Below, in pieces: positions 43,273 to 50,375 of a DNA stretch of 63,132 nt (within the stretch, counting starts at the first letter, position 1; each line of letters opens with the position of its first letter). The translations under genes and the position numbers were made by a program. Under the pieces are notes generated by a model that was not told the origin of the DNA, ran no database searches, and saw nothing but the letters and a program-made list of their open reading frames with translations. The stretch is from RGIG3009 sp045653425. GTDB lineage: Bacteria; Bacillota; Clostridia; Oscillospirales; Acutalibacteraceae. The DNA lies in the NCBI GenBank assembly GCA_045653425.1, contig JAZOLU010000044.1:1-63132 (forward strand), written 5' to 3'.

Positions 43273-44587
43273 ACATACCAATCCCGTAGCGCGTACAAAT
43301 GCGCACGTGTTCGTTGTATGTTTTGGAGAAATACGTGATGTTGGTCTTATAATCGGTGGCAAAGAAGTAACATTGCCGAATGGTTTCGTCCTCAGACGGG
43401 GTGAGCACCGCCTTAATAGCCGCCAAACCGGGGTTGTTAATGGCACCGGCGGGCAATCCTTCGCGCTCATAAGTATCGTATGCGGTGTTGCTGGCACTCA
43501 CGCTGCCGCCGGAAGATAACACGTCTTTAATATAATCGCCGGTAGAGTCGCATTGCAGTTTGGGGTATGTGGCAGTATCCGCCATACGATTCGCCAACAC
43601 ACGCGCTACCTTGGCCATATCGTCGGTGGTGCCGGCTTCGCCCTGCACAATGGAAGCCAATATCACCAATTGGTCCATTGTGTAGCCCTTGGCTTTCATA
43701 GAGGCACGAAGCGAAGTATCTAAACGACGGTTAAAGTTGTCCAGCATTTTGCGTACCACCGTTTCGCCCGAACAACCCAGATAAAATTCGTACGTGTCGG
43801 GGAACAAATACCCCTCCAATTTATAAATGCGCGCGGCGTAATCCGCTTGTTCCACGGCAGAAAAGGCGGCAATAAACTCGTAATCTGCGCTGTAATCCAC
43901 CTGCGTTACGGCGCGGTAAAATTCGGTGGCGGTGCACACGCCCTTGGCTTCCAGCCGCGCGGCAATTTTGTCCACGGTAAAGCCTTCGGGAATGAGTACG
44001 GTCGCGGTATCCCGCTTACGCGCGGTTTGCAGTTTGCGCACCAGCGTTTGGTAGCCCATATTGGGCGTTAAACTGAAACTGCCCGGCTGCCACGTGCCGT
44101 CTGCGCCCGAAACACGGGCGTACAAACGGAACACCAACGGCTGATCAATCAGCCCTTTTTCGTCCAAAATGGCGGCAACGTCGGCCGTGGAAGCACCGGC
44201 GGGAATATCCAAATCCACCGTCTCGCCCGTGCGGGTAAGCCCCGTAAAATCCAACCCGCCCACAATCAAAAAGTACGCCAACAATACCGACAACGTCAGC
44301 ACCGTAACGGCATAAATCACGCCGCGAAATACGCGGTGTTTGCCTTTTTTCTTAGCCGGTTTGGGCGGCTGGGCAGGCGTTGCTGCGGGAGCACTATGTA
44401 CAGGCGGTTGCTCTTCACGCACCACAGGGGCGGTTTCCACCGGCTCGCCGTATTCGTCATCCAAATCCAAATGCAACACAAACGGTTTTTTGGCGGGCGG
44501 CTCAGGTTCAGCGGGTGTCTCCGGCGCCGGCTCGCCCTGCAATTCGCTCAAAATGTCGTCCACGTCGTAGCGTTTCTCATCGGCCAT
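43265..44587 (-). CDS. mltG: Endolytic murein transglycosylase MltG (YceG-like)
   Basis: A membrane-anchored lytic transglycosylase that cuts nascent peptidoglycan strands and helps set glycan length. The 440-aa protein has a Pro/Glu-rich cytoplasmic N-terminus (about 1-85), a transmembrane helix (about 88-110), a LysM-like region (about 120-165), and the YceG domain with the catalytic Glu in LASIVQGEAGTTDDMAKVARVL. Residues LPAGAINNPGLAAIKAVL match the conserved end. The ATG at 44587 follows GGAGGAGAA inside the upstream gene. It is co-transcribed with the U32 and PBP genes. Confidence 0.95.
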   Translation of the reverse strand: MADEKRYDVDDILSELQGEPAPETPAEPEPPAKKPFVLHLDLDDEYGEPVETAPVVREEQPPVHSAPAATPAQPPKPAKKKGKHRVFRGVIYAVTVLTLSVLLAYFLIVGGLDFTGLTRTGETVDLDIPAGASTADVAAILDEKGLIDQPLVFRLYARVSGADGTWQPGSFSLTPNMGYQTLVRKLQTARKRDTATVLIPEGFTVDKIAARLEAKGVCTATEFYRAVTQVDYSADYEFIAAFSAVEQADYAARIYKLEGYLFPDTYEFYLGCSGETVVRKMLDNFNRRLDTSLRASMKAKGYTMDQLVILASIVQGEAGTTDDMAKVARVLANRMADTATYPKLQCDSTGDYIKDVLSSGGSVSASNTAYDTYEREGLPAGAINNPGLAAIKAVLTPSEDETIRQCYFFATDYKTNITYFSKTYNEHVRICTRYGIGMYG

Positions 44588-45200
44588 AAGTTTCTCCTCC
44601 TTCGGGTTGAACACCGCGGTTAGTGCGGCGAATAAAATTTTCCGTAACAATCAGTTCCACGGGACGGTCGTACCGACCGTGCGGCAACTGCCGCCGCACG
44701 CAAGAACTGTAACAAATACCAATTAACCGCCCACCAAACTTCGCTAAAAAGCGGTCGTAATACCCTTTGCCGTATCCCAACCGATATCCGTCAAAATCAT
44801 AACAAAACGCGGGCACAATGCATAAGCCTTCCGAAAAATCGGTTACCAAATTTTCCTGCAACGGTTGCGGTTCATCCACACCGAAACTGCCGGGCGACAG
44901 TTCCTCCAACGAGTGAATGTAATAAAACGCCATTTGGCGCGTGTCGGGAATACACCGCGGCACCGCCACGCGTTTACCGTCGGCCAATGCTTGCGTAATC
45001 AGCGCGCGGGTGTCCACTTCAATGGGGGTGGAAACGTACACCAACAGTTGGCGGGCATCCCGATACTGCCATAACCGCCCCACACGCGCGGCAATACGGC
45101 GGTCACATTCCGCCTTAAACTCCGCCGTCATTCCGGTGCGAATGGCGCGGTACTGGGCGCGCAAGCGCATTTTTAACGGTCGTATATCGTTTACCGGCAT
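44577..45200 (-). CDS. 5-formyltetrahydrofolate cyclo-ligase
   Basis: This enzyme converts 5-formyl-THF to 5,10-methenyl-THF with ATP and so salvages an inactive folate. The 207-aa protein has the N-terminal KMRLRAQYRAIRTGM, a substrate pocket YVSTPIEVDT, the conserved ELSPGSFGVDEPQ, and the nucleotide motif FDGYRLGYGKGYYDRFL. The ATG at 45200 was chosen by alignment and proximity to the previous stop. It overlaps DJ-1 by 10 nt and mltG by 11 nt, so it belongs to the thyX-tmk operon, where a folate enzyme makes metabolic sense. Confidence 0.95.
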   Translation of the reverse strand: MPVNDIRPLKMRLRAQYRAIRTGMTAEFKAECDRRIAARVGRLWQYRDARQLLVYVSTPIEVDTRALITQALADGKRVAVPRCIPDTRQMAFYYIHSLEELSPGSFGVDEPQPLQENLVTDFSEGLCIVPAFCYDFDGYRLGYGKGYYDRFLAKFGGRLIGICYSSCVRRQLPHGRYDRPVELIVTENFIRRTNRGVQPEGGETYGR

Positions 45201-45739
45201 TGCATCGCCTCTCCCAACTGTGCGGCCGTTTGCGCCGAGCACAAACGTTCCACAATCGCCAAGGCAAACGGGAGTGTTACCCCCGCGCCTTTGGCGGTAA
45301 TGCGGTCGTGTGACAAGGCTACCGCGTTTTCACTCAAAATGGCACCGTGCAACTGCGCCTCATACCCCGGATAGCAGGTAGCCGCACGGCCGATGAGCAA
45401 TCCTTTTTCGCCCAGCACCGACGGGGCGGCACAAATAGCGCACAATAACACGCCGTCCGCCGCCGCTTGGTCCAAACACGCATTCACCGAGGCGGCAGCA
45501 CGCAAATGCTCCGTACCCGGCAACCCGCCCGGCAACACCACGGCTTGCAACCCATCCGCTGCGGTGGGCAGTGCACCGACATCGTCCCGTTCGGCGTGTA
45601 CGGTAATGCCGTGCGCACCGGTAATCACCGTGCCGCCCACGCCCACCGTGATAACCTCCAACCCCGCGCGACGCAACACGTCCACCGTGGTGAGGGCTTC
45701 TATCTCCTCAAATCCTTGGGCTAAAAACACCAGTACCAT
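45191..45739 (-). CDS. DJ-1/PfpI-family protein
   Basis: A 182-aa DJ-1 superfamily protein. It has the glutamate in AQGFEEIEALTTVDVLRRAG (residue 10 region), VLPGGLPGTEHLR, and the nucleophile cysteine in LLCAICAAPSVLGEKGLL (about residue 100). Such proteins have been proposed to act as deglycases, chaperones or redox sensors; which applies here is unknown. The ATG follows AGGAGG. It sits between the GNAT and folate genes. Confidence 0.93.
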   Translation of the reverse strand: MVLVFLAQGFEEIEALTTVDVLRRAGLEVITVGVGGTVITGAHGITVHAERDDVGALPTAADGLQAVVLPGGLPGTEHLRAAASVNACLDQAAADGVLLCAICAAPSVLGEKGLLIGRAATCYPGYEAQLHGAILSENAVALSHDRITAKGAGVTLPFALAIVERLCSAQTAAQLGEAMQCR

Positions 45740-45750
45740 ACCCGTTCCTC

Positions 45751-46527
45751 CTAATCCAAAAACAAACCAATGTAGGGTGCCGCCGTTTGTGCCGCCGTGG
45801 TAAACGGCAACAGCAACGCCAACGGTTCGTCCGTGGGCGAGAGCGTGGGAACGCGCCGCTCATACCGCGCACACCCCAGCGAGGTGCACAGTTCGGCGGG
45901 GTTGCCCTCCCCCAACCATTCTTTAATAATTAAACAATCGCCCGCCGTGTAGCACAATGCCACAGCGTTATCTGTACTTACCGCGTGGCCGCACGCCGCC
46001 GCATACGTAACAAAGCGCGTGTCCCACGCCACCGCCCCCGCGGGCAATAACGCGGTGCGGCGGGCGGCATACTCCTGCGGTGACAAGTTGGTGACCGCCG
46101 CCCCGCGCGGCGCGGCAACCCCGCATTCTTGCGCGGCGTATACCCACGGACGGTAGCCAAAACGCGCGTAATACGCAACCAGCGACGGTTGCGCCGGCCG
46201 CAAAAACGAACCGACACATCCCTGTTTCCGTGCCTTATCCAGCGCCGTATTTAACAAATCCCCAAACACACCGCGGCCGCGGTAGGCGGGCAAGGTAGCG
46301 GCGGCGTAAATGTATTGCAAACGCCCCGCCCCCGCCGTGACCGGTAACGAAAACACCATAGAAACCGGCGTACCATCCGCCACGGCTACCAAACATTCCT
46401 CCGACAACCGCACGCGTGACAAAAACGCGTCCCGCTCAGTGGCGGTATCGTCCGGAAAGGCGGCGGCCCATATAGCATGCAATGCCGGTAAATCCTGTGT
46501 AAAGGCAAAACGCTTAACCATACTCAT
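45751..46527 (-). CDS. GNAT-family N-acetyltransferase
   Basis: A 258-aa protein with an N-terminal GNAT domain: AAATLPAYRGRGVFGDLLNTAL contains the acetyl-CoA-binding R-G-x-G-x-F signature, and RPAQPSLVAYYARFGYRPWVYA follows. The C-terminal half (about 140-258) resembles sterol-carrier or Eis-like extensions but is poorly defined. The start ATG at 46527 overlaps the stop of the DUF2156 gene (ATGA). The substrate is unknown. Confidence 0.9.
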   Translation of the reverse strand: MSMVKRFAFTQDLPALHAIWAAAFPDDTATERDAFLSRVRLSEECLVAVADGTPVSMVFSLPVTAGAGRLQYIYAAATLPAYRGRGVFGDLLNTALDKARKQGCVGSFLRPAQPSLVAYYARFGYRPWVYAAQECGVAAPRGAAVTNLSPQEYAARRTALLPAGAVAWDTRFVTYAAACGHAVSTDNAVALCYTAGDCLIIKEWLGEGNPAELCTSLGCARYERRVPTLSPTDEPLALLLPFTTAAQTAAPYIGLFLD

Positions 46528-47393
46528 TGTATCACACACCGATATTTTTTGAGCAATATGGCGGGGCGGTACGACTGCTTGGCGCGGCGCAGCCCCTCAA
46601 TGCCCATATCGTTTTCGCGGTTCAAAAACGCATACTGCGTGAGGGTTTTGGCGTATTCGCGGTTAATAACGGCATACGCGCCCGCATAATCCACCAGGGC
46701 TTTTTCCACGTGAATATCAAACACACGGTCGTTAATGGGTGAACCCAGCGTGAACGCCACGGGTTTTCCTTCCACACGAACCAGCCCGCCGGACAACGAA
46801 AAGGCTTCCGGTTTTTGCAACACGCGGCGAATGGCGCATTGCTCAGCATCCAGACTGTGACTGCACCCGCCCTTTTCACGGCACCACGCCAGTGACAACT
46901 GTATCATTTCCTCCGCATTGTCGGGCGAAAGCAGTTCAAACGACCAATCGTGCGCGCGGGAAAACGCGGCAATGTGGTTCTTTTTGCTGTGATATGCCTT
47001 GCCGGGCAAATTTGCCAAATCCTCACTGCGATATAGATAGTCAAAGTCGTTGGGCGATTCCTCGGCGTGTACACGGGCGGGAAACAACGTTTGTAACCGA
47101 CGAAGCACCGTTTCATCCACACTGTGAAGTACCAGTGCACGACCGGCGGCTACCGCCTCGGTACGTAACTGTACCAGCAAGTCCTCCCAACCCTCGCCCA
47201 CCGGCGGCAGCAACGAATGTTCATTGCCGAACACCGCGGCATTGCCCGCACGCGCCACGCGTACGTTGTAATGTTCACTCCACATATACGTGGTGGTGAA
47301 TGAATATTCGCAACAGTCACGCCCGCTGGCTTGCAGCAGCGGCGCGGCCCACGCGGCGTCCTCCGGCTGCATCTTTCGAAATTCCAACGACAT
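46524..47393 (-). CDS. DUF2156 protein (phosphatidylglycerol lysyltransferase-like acyltransferase fold)
   Basis: A 289-aa soluble protein of the DUF2156 family, related to the C-terminal catalytic part of MprF (double GNAT fold), but without membrane helices. Typical stretches are EYSFTTTYMWSEHYNVRV, KKNHIAAFSRAHDWSFELLS, FDIHVEKALVDYAGAYAVIN and the C-terminal LNRENDMGIEGLRRAKQSYRP. Its aminoacyl or acyl acceptor is unknown. It lies 11 nt after tmk and overlaps the GNAT gene. Confidence 0.92.
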   Translation of the reverse strand: MSLEFRKMQPEDAAWAAPLLQASGRDCCEYSFTTTYMWSEHYNVRVARAGNAAVFGNEHSLLPPVGEGWEDLLVQLRTEAVAAGRALVLHSVDETVLRRLQTLFPARVHAEESPNDFDYLYRSEDLANLPGKAYHSKKNHIAAFSRAHDWSFELLSPDNAEEMIQLSLAWCREKGGCSHSLDAEQCAIRRVLQKPEAFSLSGGLVRVEGKPVAFTLGSPINDRVFDIHVEKALVDYAGAYAVINREYAKTLTQYAFLNRENDMGIEGLRRAKQSYRPAILLKKYRCVIQ

Positions 47394-47404
47394 AAATTAC
47401 TCCC

Positions 47405-48052
47405 TTAAATCAATTCCAATAATTGCGCGGTGATGGTATCCACCGGTAACGGTTGTCCGTCTTTACCGCAGGTGACCACCGACCAACCCAACCGCCGAGC
47501 CGCGTACAACGCACTTTCGCGGCAGGTGGCCAAATATTGCCTATCCCGCTCGTGAATATCCCGCTTGGTGTCGTCGCCTTCATACCGACTTAACAACAAC
47601 CGCTGCGAAATATCCAGCGGCATATCCAAAAACAACACGCGGTCGGGGCGCGGCAGACCCAGTAGATTGTACTCGTAATCCTCCATCCACGCAAGGTAGG
47701 CGTCCCATTCCGCGCGGGGTAATTTACCCATTTGATGAATGGCGTTGGAGGTGGTATAGCGCGCCGCCAAAATGAACGCGCCCGCCTCATAATCCGCCTG
47801 CCAAAACTTTTTGTAACTGGCATAGCGGTCCACCGCATAAAACGACGAGGCAGCATAGGCGTTTACCGCGTCGGGTGAGCCGCCGAATTCGCCGCCCAAA
47901 TATTGCTTTACCAACGCCGACGAGGGTTGGTCGTAATCGGGAAAACTAATCTGCCGATAGTGTGCGTGTTTTTTGCGAAAATACGCGTCCAGACGCGCCA
48001 GTTGGGTGGATTTGCCGCTGCCGTCCAGTCCGTCCAGCACCACAAGAGCCAT
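47405..48052 (-). CDS. tmk: Thymidylate kinase (dTMP kinase)
   Basis: The enzyme phosphorylates dTMP to dTDP with ATP. The 215-aa protein has the P-loop LDGLDGSGKSTQ (residues 6-17), the catalytic R in AVDRYASY, the motif ARYTTSNAIHQ, and a LID-type region RYEGDDTKRDIHE. The sequence is more divergent than typical Tmk and belongs to the deoxynucleoside kinase-like branch of Clostridia. It overlaps the thyX stop codon (TAATG), which links dTMP synthesis with its phosphorylation. Confidence 0.94.
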   Translation of the reverse strand: MALVVLDGLDGSGKSTQLARLDAYFRKKHAHYRQISFPDYDQPSSALVKQYLGGEFGGSPDAVNAYAASSFYAVDRYASYKKFWQADYEAGAFILAARYTTSNAIHQMGKLPRAEWDAYLAWMEDYEYNLLGLPRPDRVLFLDMPLDISQRLLLSRYEGDDTKRDIHERDRQYLATCRESALYAARRLGWSVVTCGKDGQPLPVDTITAQLLELI

Positions 48053-48822
48053 TAGTGACCCTCCTTCATTTGACGGTACTTTTCACGCATAGCCACGGCT
48101 TCGCCGCAGGTCATTTTCCCTTCGGGGCACCCGCCGGACACGCACGCCGGACCGGCGTTTTTGAACAAATGCGGTGCCACTGCCACACATTCCGCCAACA
48201 TACGGTCGGCCAGTTCGCGTATTTCCCACTGGGCGCGGTTGCAACACCGATGATGAAAGAAATTCATTAAACTGCGCGCGTTCATTGTCACAATCAATTT
48301 AGTGGTACAAGCGTTGGGCAACACAAACCGCGCATCTTCAATTGCCTTTTTTTCGGCGGCGCGGGCGGCGGCTTTTTCCGTCATTCCCGCCGCCAAAAAC
48401 GCGGCCTCGTGTTTTTCTTTCAGCAACGCGGTCAATGCTTCGTAATGCGCTTGGTCCTCCGCCATAGCCAAACGGTACCGCTCGGCTGCTTCGGGAACAG
48501 CGGCAATTTCCGGCGGTACCACGTACTCAAAATGCGATTCCGCCACGTACCGCTGGCTTTGCACACTGAACGAGGCAATGCGATGCCGCGTGAGTTGTGC
48601 CAGCAACGAGCGAGATACGCCCTCCACACCAAACGTGAACGACGCGTGCTCAATGGGGCTTTCGTGCCCAATTTCCGCCAACATATCCACAAACGCGGCG
48701 GTTTTTTCTTCTGTCAGCCCTTCGCGAATATCGTCAATGGATGCGGGCGAATAGCACAAGCGAGCGGCAGAAGCAATGGTATGCTCCGGACATGGGGTAT
48801 GGGTCAATAGCGTGACTTTCAT
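48052..48822 (-). CDS. thyX: Flavin-dependent thymidylate synthase
   Basis: ThyX makes dTMP from dUMP with methylene-THF, NADPH and FAD, and yields THF rather than DHF. The 256-aa product has ESPIEHASFTFGVEG and the diagnostic ThyX motif R-H-R-x7-S-x-R-Y (RHRIASFSVQSQRY, about residues 77-90), plus NARSLMNFFHHRC. The ATG follows GAAGGGAAGAG. Upstream lies a good SigA promoter, making it the first gene of the nine-gene operon. Confidence 0.97.
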   Translation of the reverse strand: MKVTLLTHTPCPEHTIASAARLCYSPASIDDIREGLTEEKTAAFVDMLAEIGHESPIEHASFTFGVEGVSRSLLAQLTRHRIASFSVQSQRYVAESHFEYVVPPEIAAVPEAAERYRLAMAEDQAHYEALTALLKEKHEAAFLAAGMTEKAAARAAEKKAIEDARFVLPNACTTKLIVTMNARSLMNFFHHRCCNRAQWEIRELADRMLAECVAVAPHLFKNAGPACVSGGCPEGKMTCGEAVAMREKYRQMKEGH

Positions 48823-48858
48823 ACATTCTCTTCCCTTCTGTGGGCATAATACAAAACC

Positions 48859-48887
48859 AGTATAACAGATTTTATTTCCATCGGCAA
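48859..48887 (-). promoter_or_regulatory. Promoter of the thyX operon
   Basis: TTGCCG (48882-48887) and TATACT (48859-48864) have 17-bp spacing on the minus strand, 37 nt before thyX. Confidence 0.75.
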
Positions 48888-48925
48888 GTTTTTTTGCAGA
48901 GGGTTCCCCTTTTTTTGAATTTTTT

Positions 48926-48954
48926 TTGCATTTTTCGGGTGTGTATGCTACAAT
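48926..48954 (+). promoter_or_regulatory. Promoter of the TVP38 gene
   Basis: TTGCAT (48926-48931) and TACAAT (48949-48954) have 17-bp spacing, 32 nt before the ATG. It diverges from the thyX promoter. Confidence 0.75.
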
Positions 48955-48985
48955 AAAGGCAAATTTTGCAAAGCGAGGTGTGCCT

Positions 48986-49717
48986 ATGACTCAACCGAAT
49001 GGGATTGCCCCCCGCTCCGTGCGCGCGCGGCGGGTATTTGCCGTGTGTTCGCTTTTGGTGGTAGCGGCGGTATTTACGTGGTTAACGGTGGCAGTGGTAC
49101 GCCGCTTTGCCGCGTTTGGTAACGACCCCGCTCAATTCAAAGCGTTTGTGGAAAGTTACGGCTGGACCGGGCGTTTGGTCGCACTGGGCATTCAAATACT
49201 GCAAGTCATTGTGTCTTTCATTCCCGGCGAGGTGGTGGAAATCGGCATTGGCTATACCTTTGGTGCGGTGGAGGGAACACTGCTTTGCTTGGCGGGGGTT
49301 GGGCTGGCATCGGCCTTGGTGTTTGTGTTGGTAAAGCGTTGGGGCGTGCGTATGGTGGAACTGTTTATCAGCCGCCAAAAAATTGACAGTTTGCGCTTTA
49401 TTAATAGCGAAAAGCGGTTAAAACGCACCATTTTTTTACTGTTTTTTATTCCCGGCACACCCAAAGACCTGTTTACCTACTTTGTGGGGTTAACCCGCAT
49501 TAAACTGCACGAATTTTTGGTTCTTTCGCTCATTGCGCGTATTCCCTCGGTGGTATCCTCCACCGTGGGCGGCAACCTCATTCAGCGGCACGATTATTGG
49601 TCGGCCGTGTTGTTGTTTGTGGTTACCGGTGCCGTCAGTTTGGGCGGGTTGCTGCTGTACAACCGTTTACGTGCTCGCTTTGACCGCCGCAAAGCCGAAA
49701 AAAACGCCGCGCCGTAA
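48986..49717 (+). CDS. TVP38/TMEM64 (SNARE-associated/DedA-like) membrane protein
   Basis: A 243-aa multi-pass membrane protein of the TVP38/TMEM64 group, related to DedA/VTT-domain lipid scramblases. Conserved segments are FIPGEVVEIGIGYTFGAVEGTLLC (VTT motif), RWGVRMVELFISRQKID, FFIPGTPKDLFTYFVGLT and SLIARIPSVVSSTVGGNLI. The ATG at 48986 follows GCGAGGTG. It is monocistronic; the downstream region is non-coding and repeat-rich. Confidence 0.93.
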   Translation: MTQPNGIAPRSVRARRVFAVCSLLVVAAVFTWLTVAVVRRFAAFGNDPAQFKAFVESYGWTGRLVALGIQILQVIVSFIPGEVVEIGIGYTFGAVEGTLLCLAGVGLASALVFVLVKRWGVRMVELFISRQKIDSLRFINSEKRLKRTIFLLFFIPGTPKDLFTYFVGLTRIKLHEFLVLSLIARIPSVVSSTVGGNLIQRHDYWSAVLLFVVTGAVSLGGLLLYNRLRARFDRRKAEKNAAP

Positions 49718-49721
49718 CGGT

Positions 49722-49751
49722 TGTGGAAAGTTTGTGGACAAATGTGGAAAA
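49722..49751 (-). promoter_or_regulatory. Three DnaA-box-like 9-mers in tandem
   Basis: Read on the minus strand: TTTTCCACA (49743-49751), TTGTCCACA (49733-49741) and CTTTCCACA (49722-49730), separated by 1 and 2 bp, each close to TTATCCACA. A fourth TTTTCCACA is at 49949-49957. They start 4 bp after the TVP38 stop codon. Function is not proved; no replication gene is nearby. Confidence 0.35.
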
Positions 49752-49793
49752 GTCAATTGTCAGCAAGTTGCGGTCAATTGTCAGCGAGTTGCG
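49752..49793. repeat. 21-bp tandem duplication
   Basis: Two adjacent 21-bp units (49752-49772 and 49773-49793) share 20 of 21 bases; the only difference is A/G in the middle. The region is downstream of the TVP38 stop codon and shows no coding function. Confidence 0.9.
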
Positions 49794-49807
49794 GCACATT
49801 GTCCGCC

Positions 49808-49892
49808 TGAATCCGAATCCGAATCCGAATCCAATCCGAATCCGAAGCAGAATCCAAAGCGGAATCCGTATCCCTATCCGTATCCTTATCTG
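49808..49892. repeat. Degenerate hexanucleotide tandem repeat (AATCCG/TATCCG)
   Basis: About 85 bp consist of repeated AATCCG units that drift to AATCCA, AAGCGG and finally TATCC(C/G/T) units, a microsatellite-like array. All three frames read as dipeptide-like repeats, but none is supported as a gene by a start with ribosome site or by homology. Confidence 0.85.
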
Positions 49893-49923
49893 TTATATTA
49901 AATCCGTATCCTAACGCATTTGG

Positions 49924-49948
49924 CGGTGGAAAACTTTCCACCGTTTTT
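49924..49948 (+). terminator. Terminator-like hairpin after the TVP38 gene
   Basis: CGGTGGAAA / TTTCCACCG (9-bp perfect stem, small loop) is followed by a T-run. It may end the TVP38 transcript, about 200 nt beyond its stop codon. Confidence 0.7.
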
Positions 49949-49964
49949 TGTGGAAAACTTAAAC

Positions 49965-50304
49965 CGCCGTTCCGTAGCAGAAATGTTCTTAACGAACATT
50001 TCTGCTACTCTATTCGCCTAACGGCGAGTGATATTGCTTCGCAGTGATATTATGCTACGCATAGCGATATTGTCCTACAGACAGTTTATGGAGAATAGAA
50101 TATCACTAAACCGATAGGTTTAATATCACTTTCGCAAAGCGAAAATATCACGCTGACGATAGTCAGCATATCACTTAACAGACAAAAAGAAAGAGAAGAC
50201 TCGTGATAAACGAATCTTCTCTTTTCTGTTGTTGGTGGGTTTGGGCTTCCGCCCAACTGCATTTGTACTTACAAATGCGATGCTGGTTCTTCCAAACGGA
50301 AACC
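49965..50304. repeat. Array of short hairpins with GTGATATT / AATATCAC spacers
   Basis: No gene is visible here. A 15-bp perfect hairpin (49974-49988 / 49994-50008) is enclosed by an outer stem CGCCGTT / AACGGCG. Then come three TGATATT-type spacers (50029, 50045, 50065) alternating with mini-hairpins (GC ttc GC, ATGC tac GCAT, GTC ctaca GAC). After 50099 the spacer flips to AATATCA (50099, 50122, 50144, 50168) alternating with perfect stems TAAACC/GGTTTA, TTTCGC/GCGAAA and GCTGAC/GTCAGC. A composite hairpin follows (50177-50230: AACAGA/TCTGTT around AAAGAGAAGA/TCTTCTCTTT). Then come TTGGGC/GCCCAA and GCATTTGT/ACAAATGC (50241-50278), and a weak TTCC/GGAA hairpin to 50304. I recall similar arrays in gut Clostridia but cannot name a described family. 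Confidence 0.8.
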
Positions 50305-50375
50305 GCAATCGAGTTTGGTAATAAAAACTTCGCTAACGACCCTCACCGTATGGGACAACGGTTTTGTCTTCAAAT

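Noticed and set aside
49533..49901. Open frame running from inside the TVP38 gene into the hexanucleotide repeat
   Set aside because: It overlaps a well-supported gene in another frame, has no ribosome site, and its C-terminus is only repeat translation.
49965..50304. CRISPR array reading of the hairpin cluster
   Set aside because: Spacers are the conserved part and only 7-8 bp, repeat units are irregular in length, and no cas gene is in the window.
50241..50370. Small coding gene downstream of the hairpin array
   Set aside because: The available frame has no ribosome site and no recognisable product; the region is mostly hairpins and filler before the next gene's 3' end.
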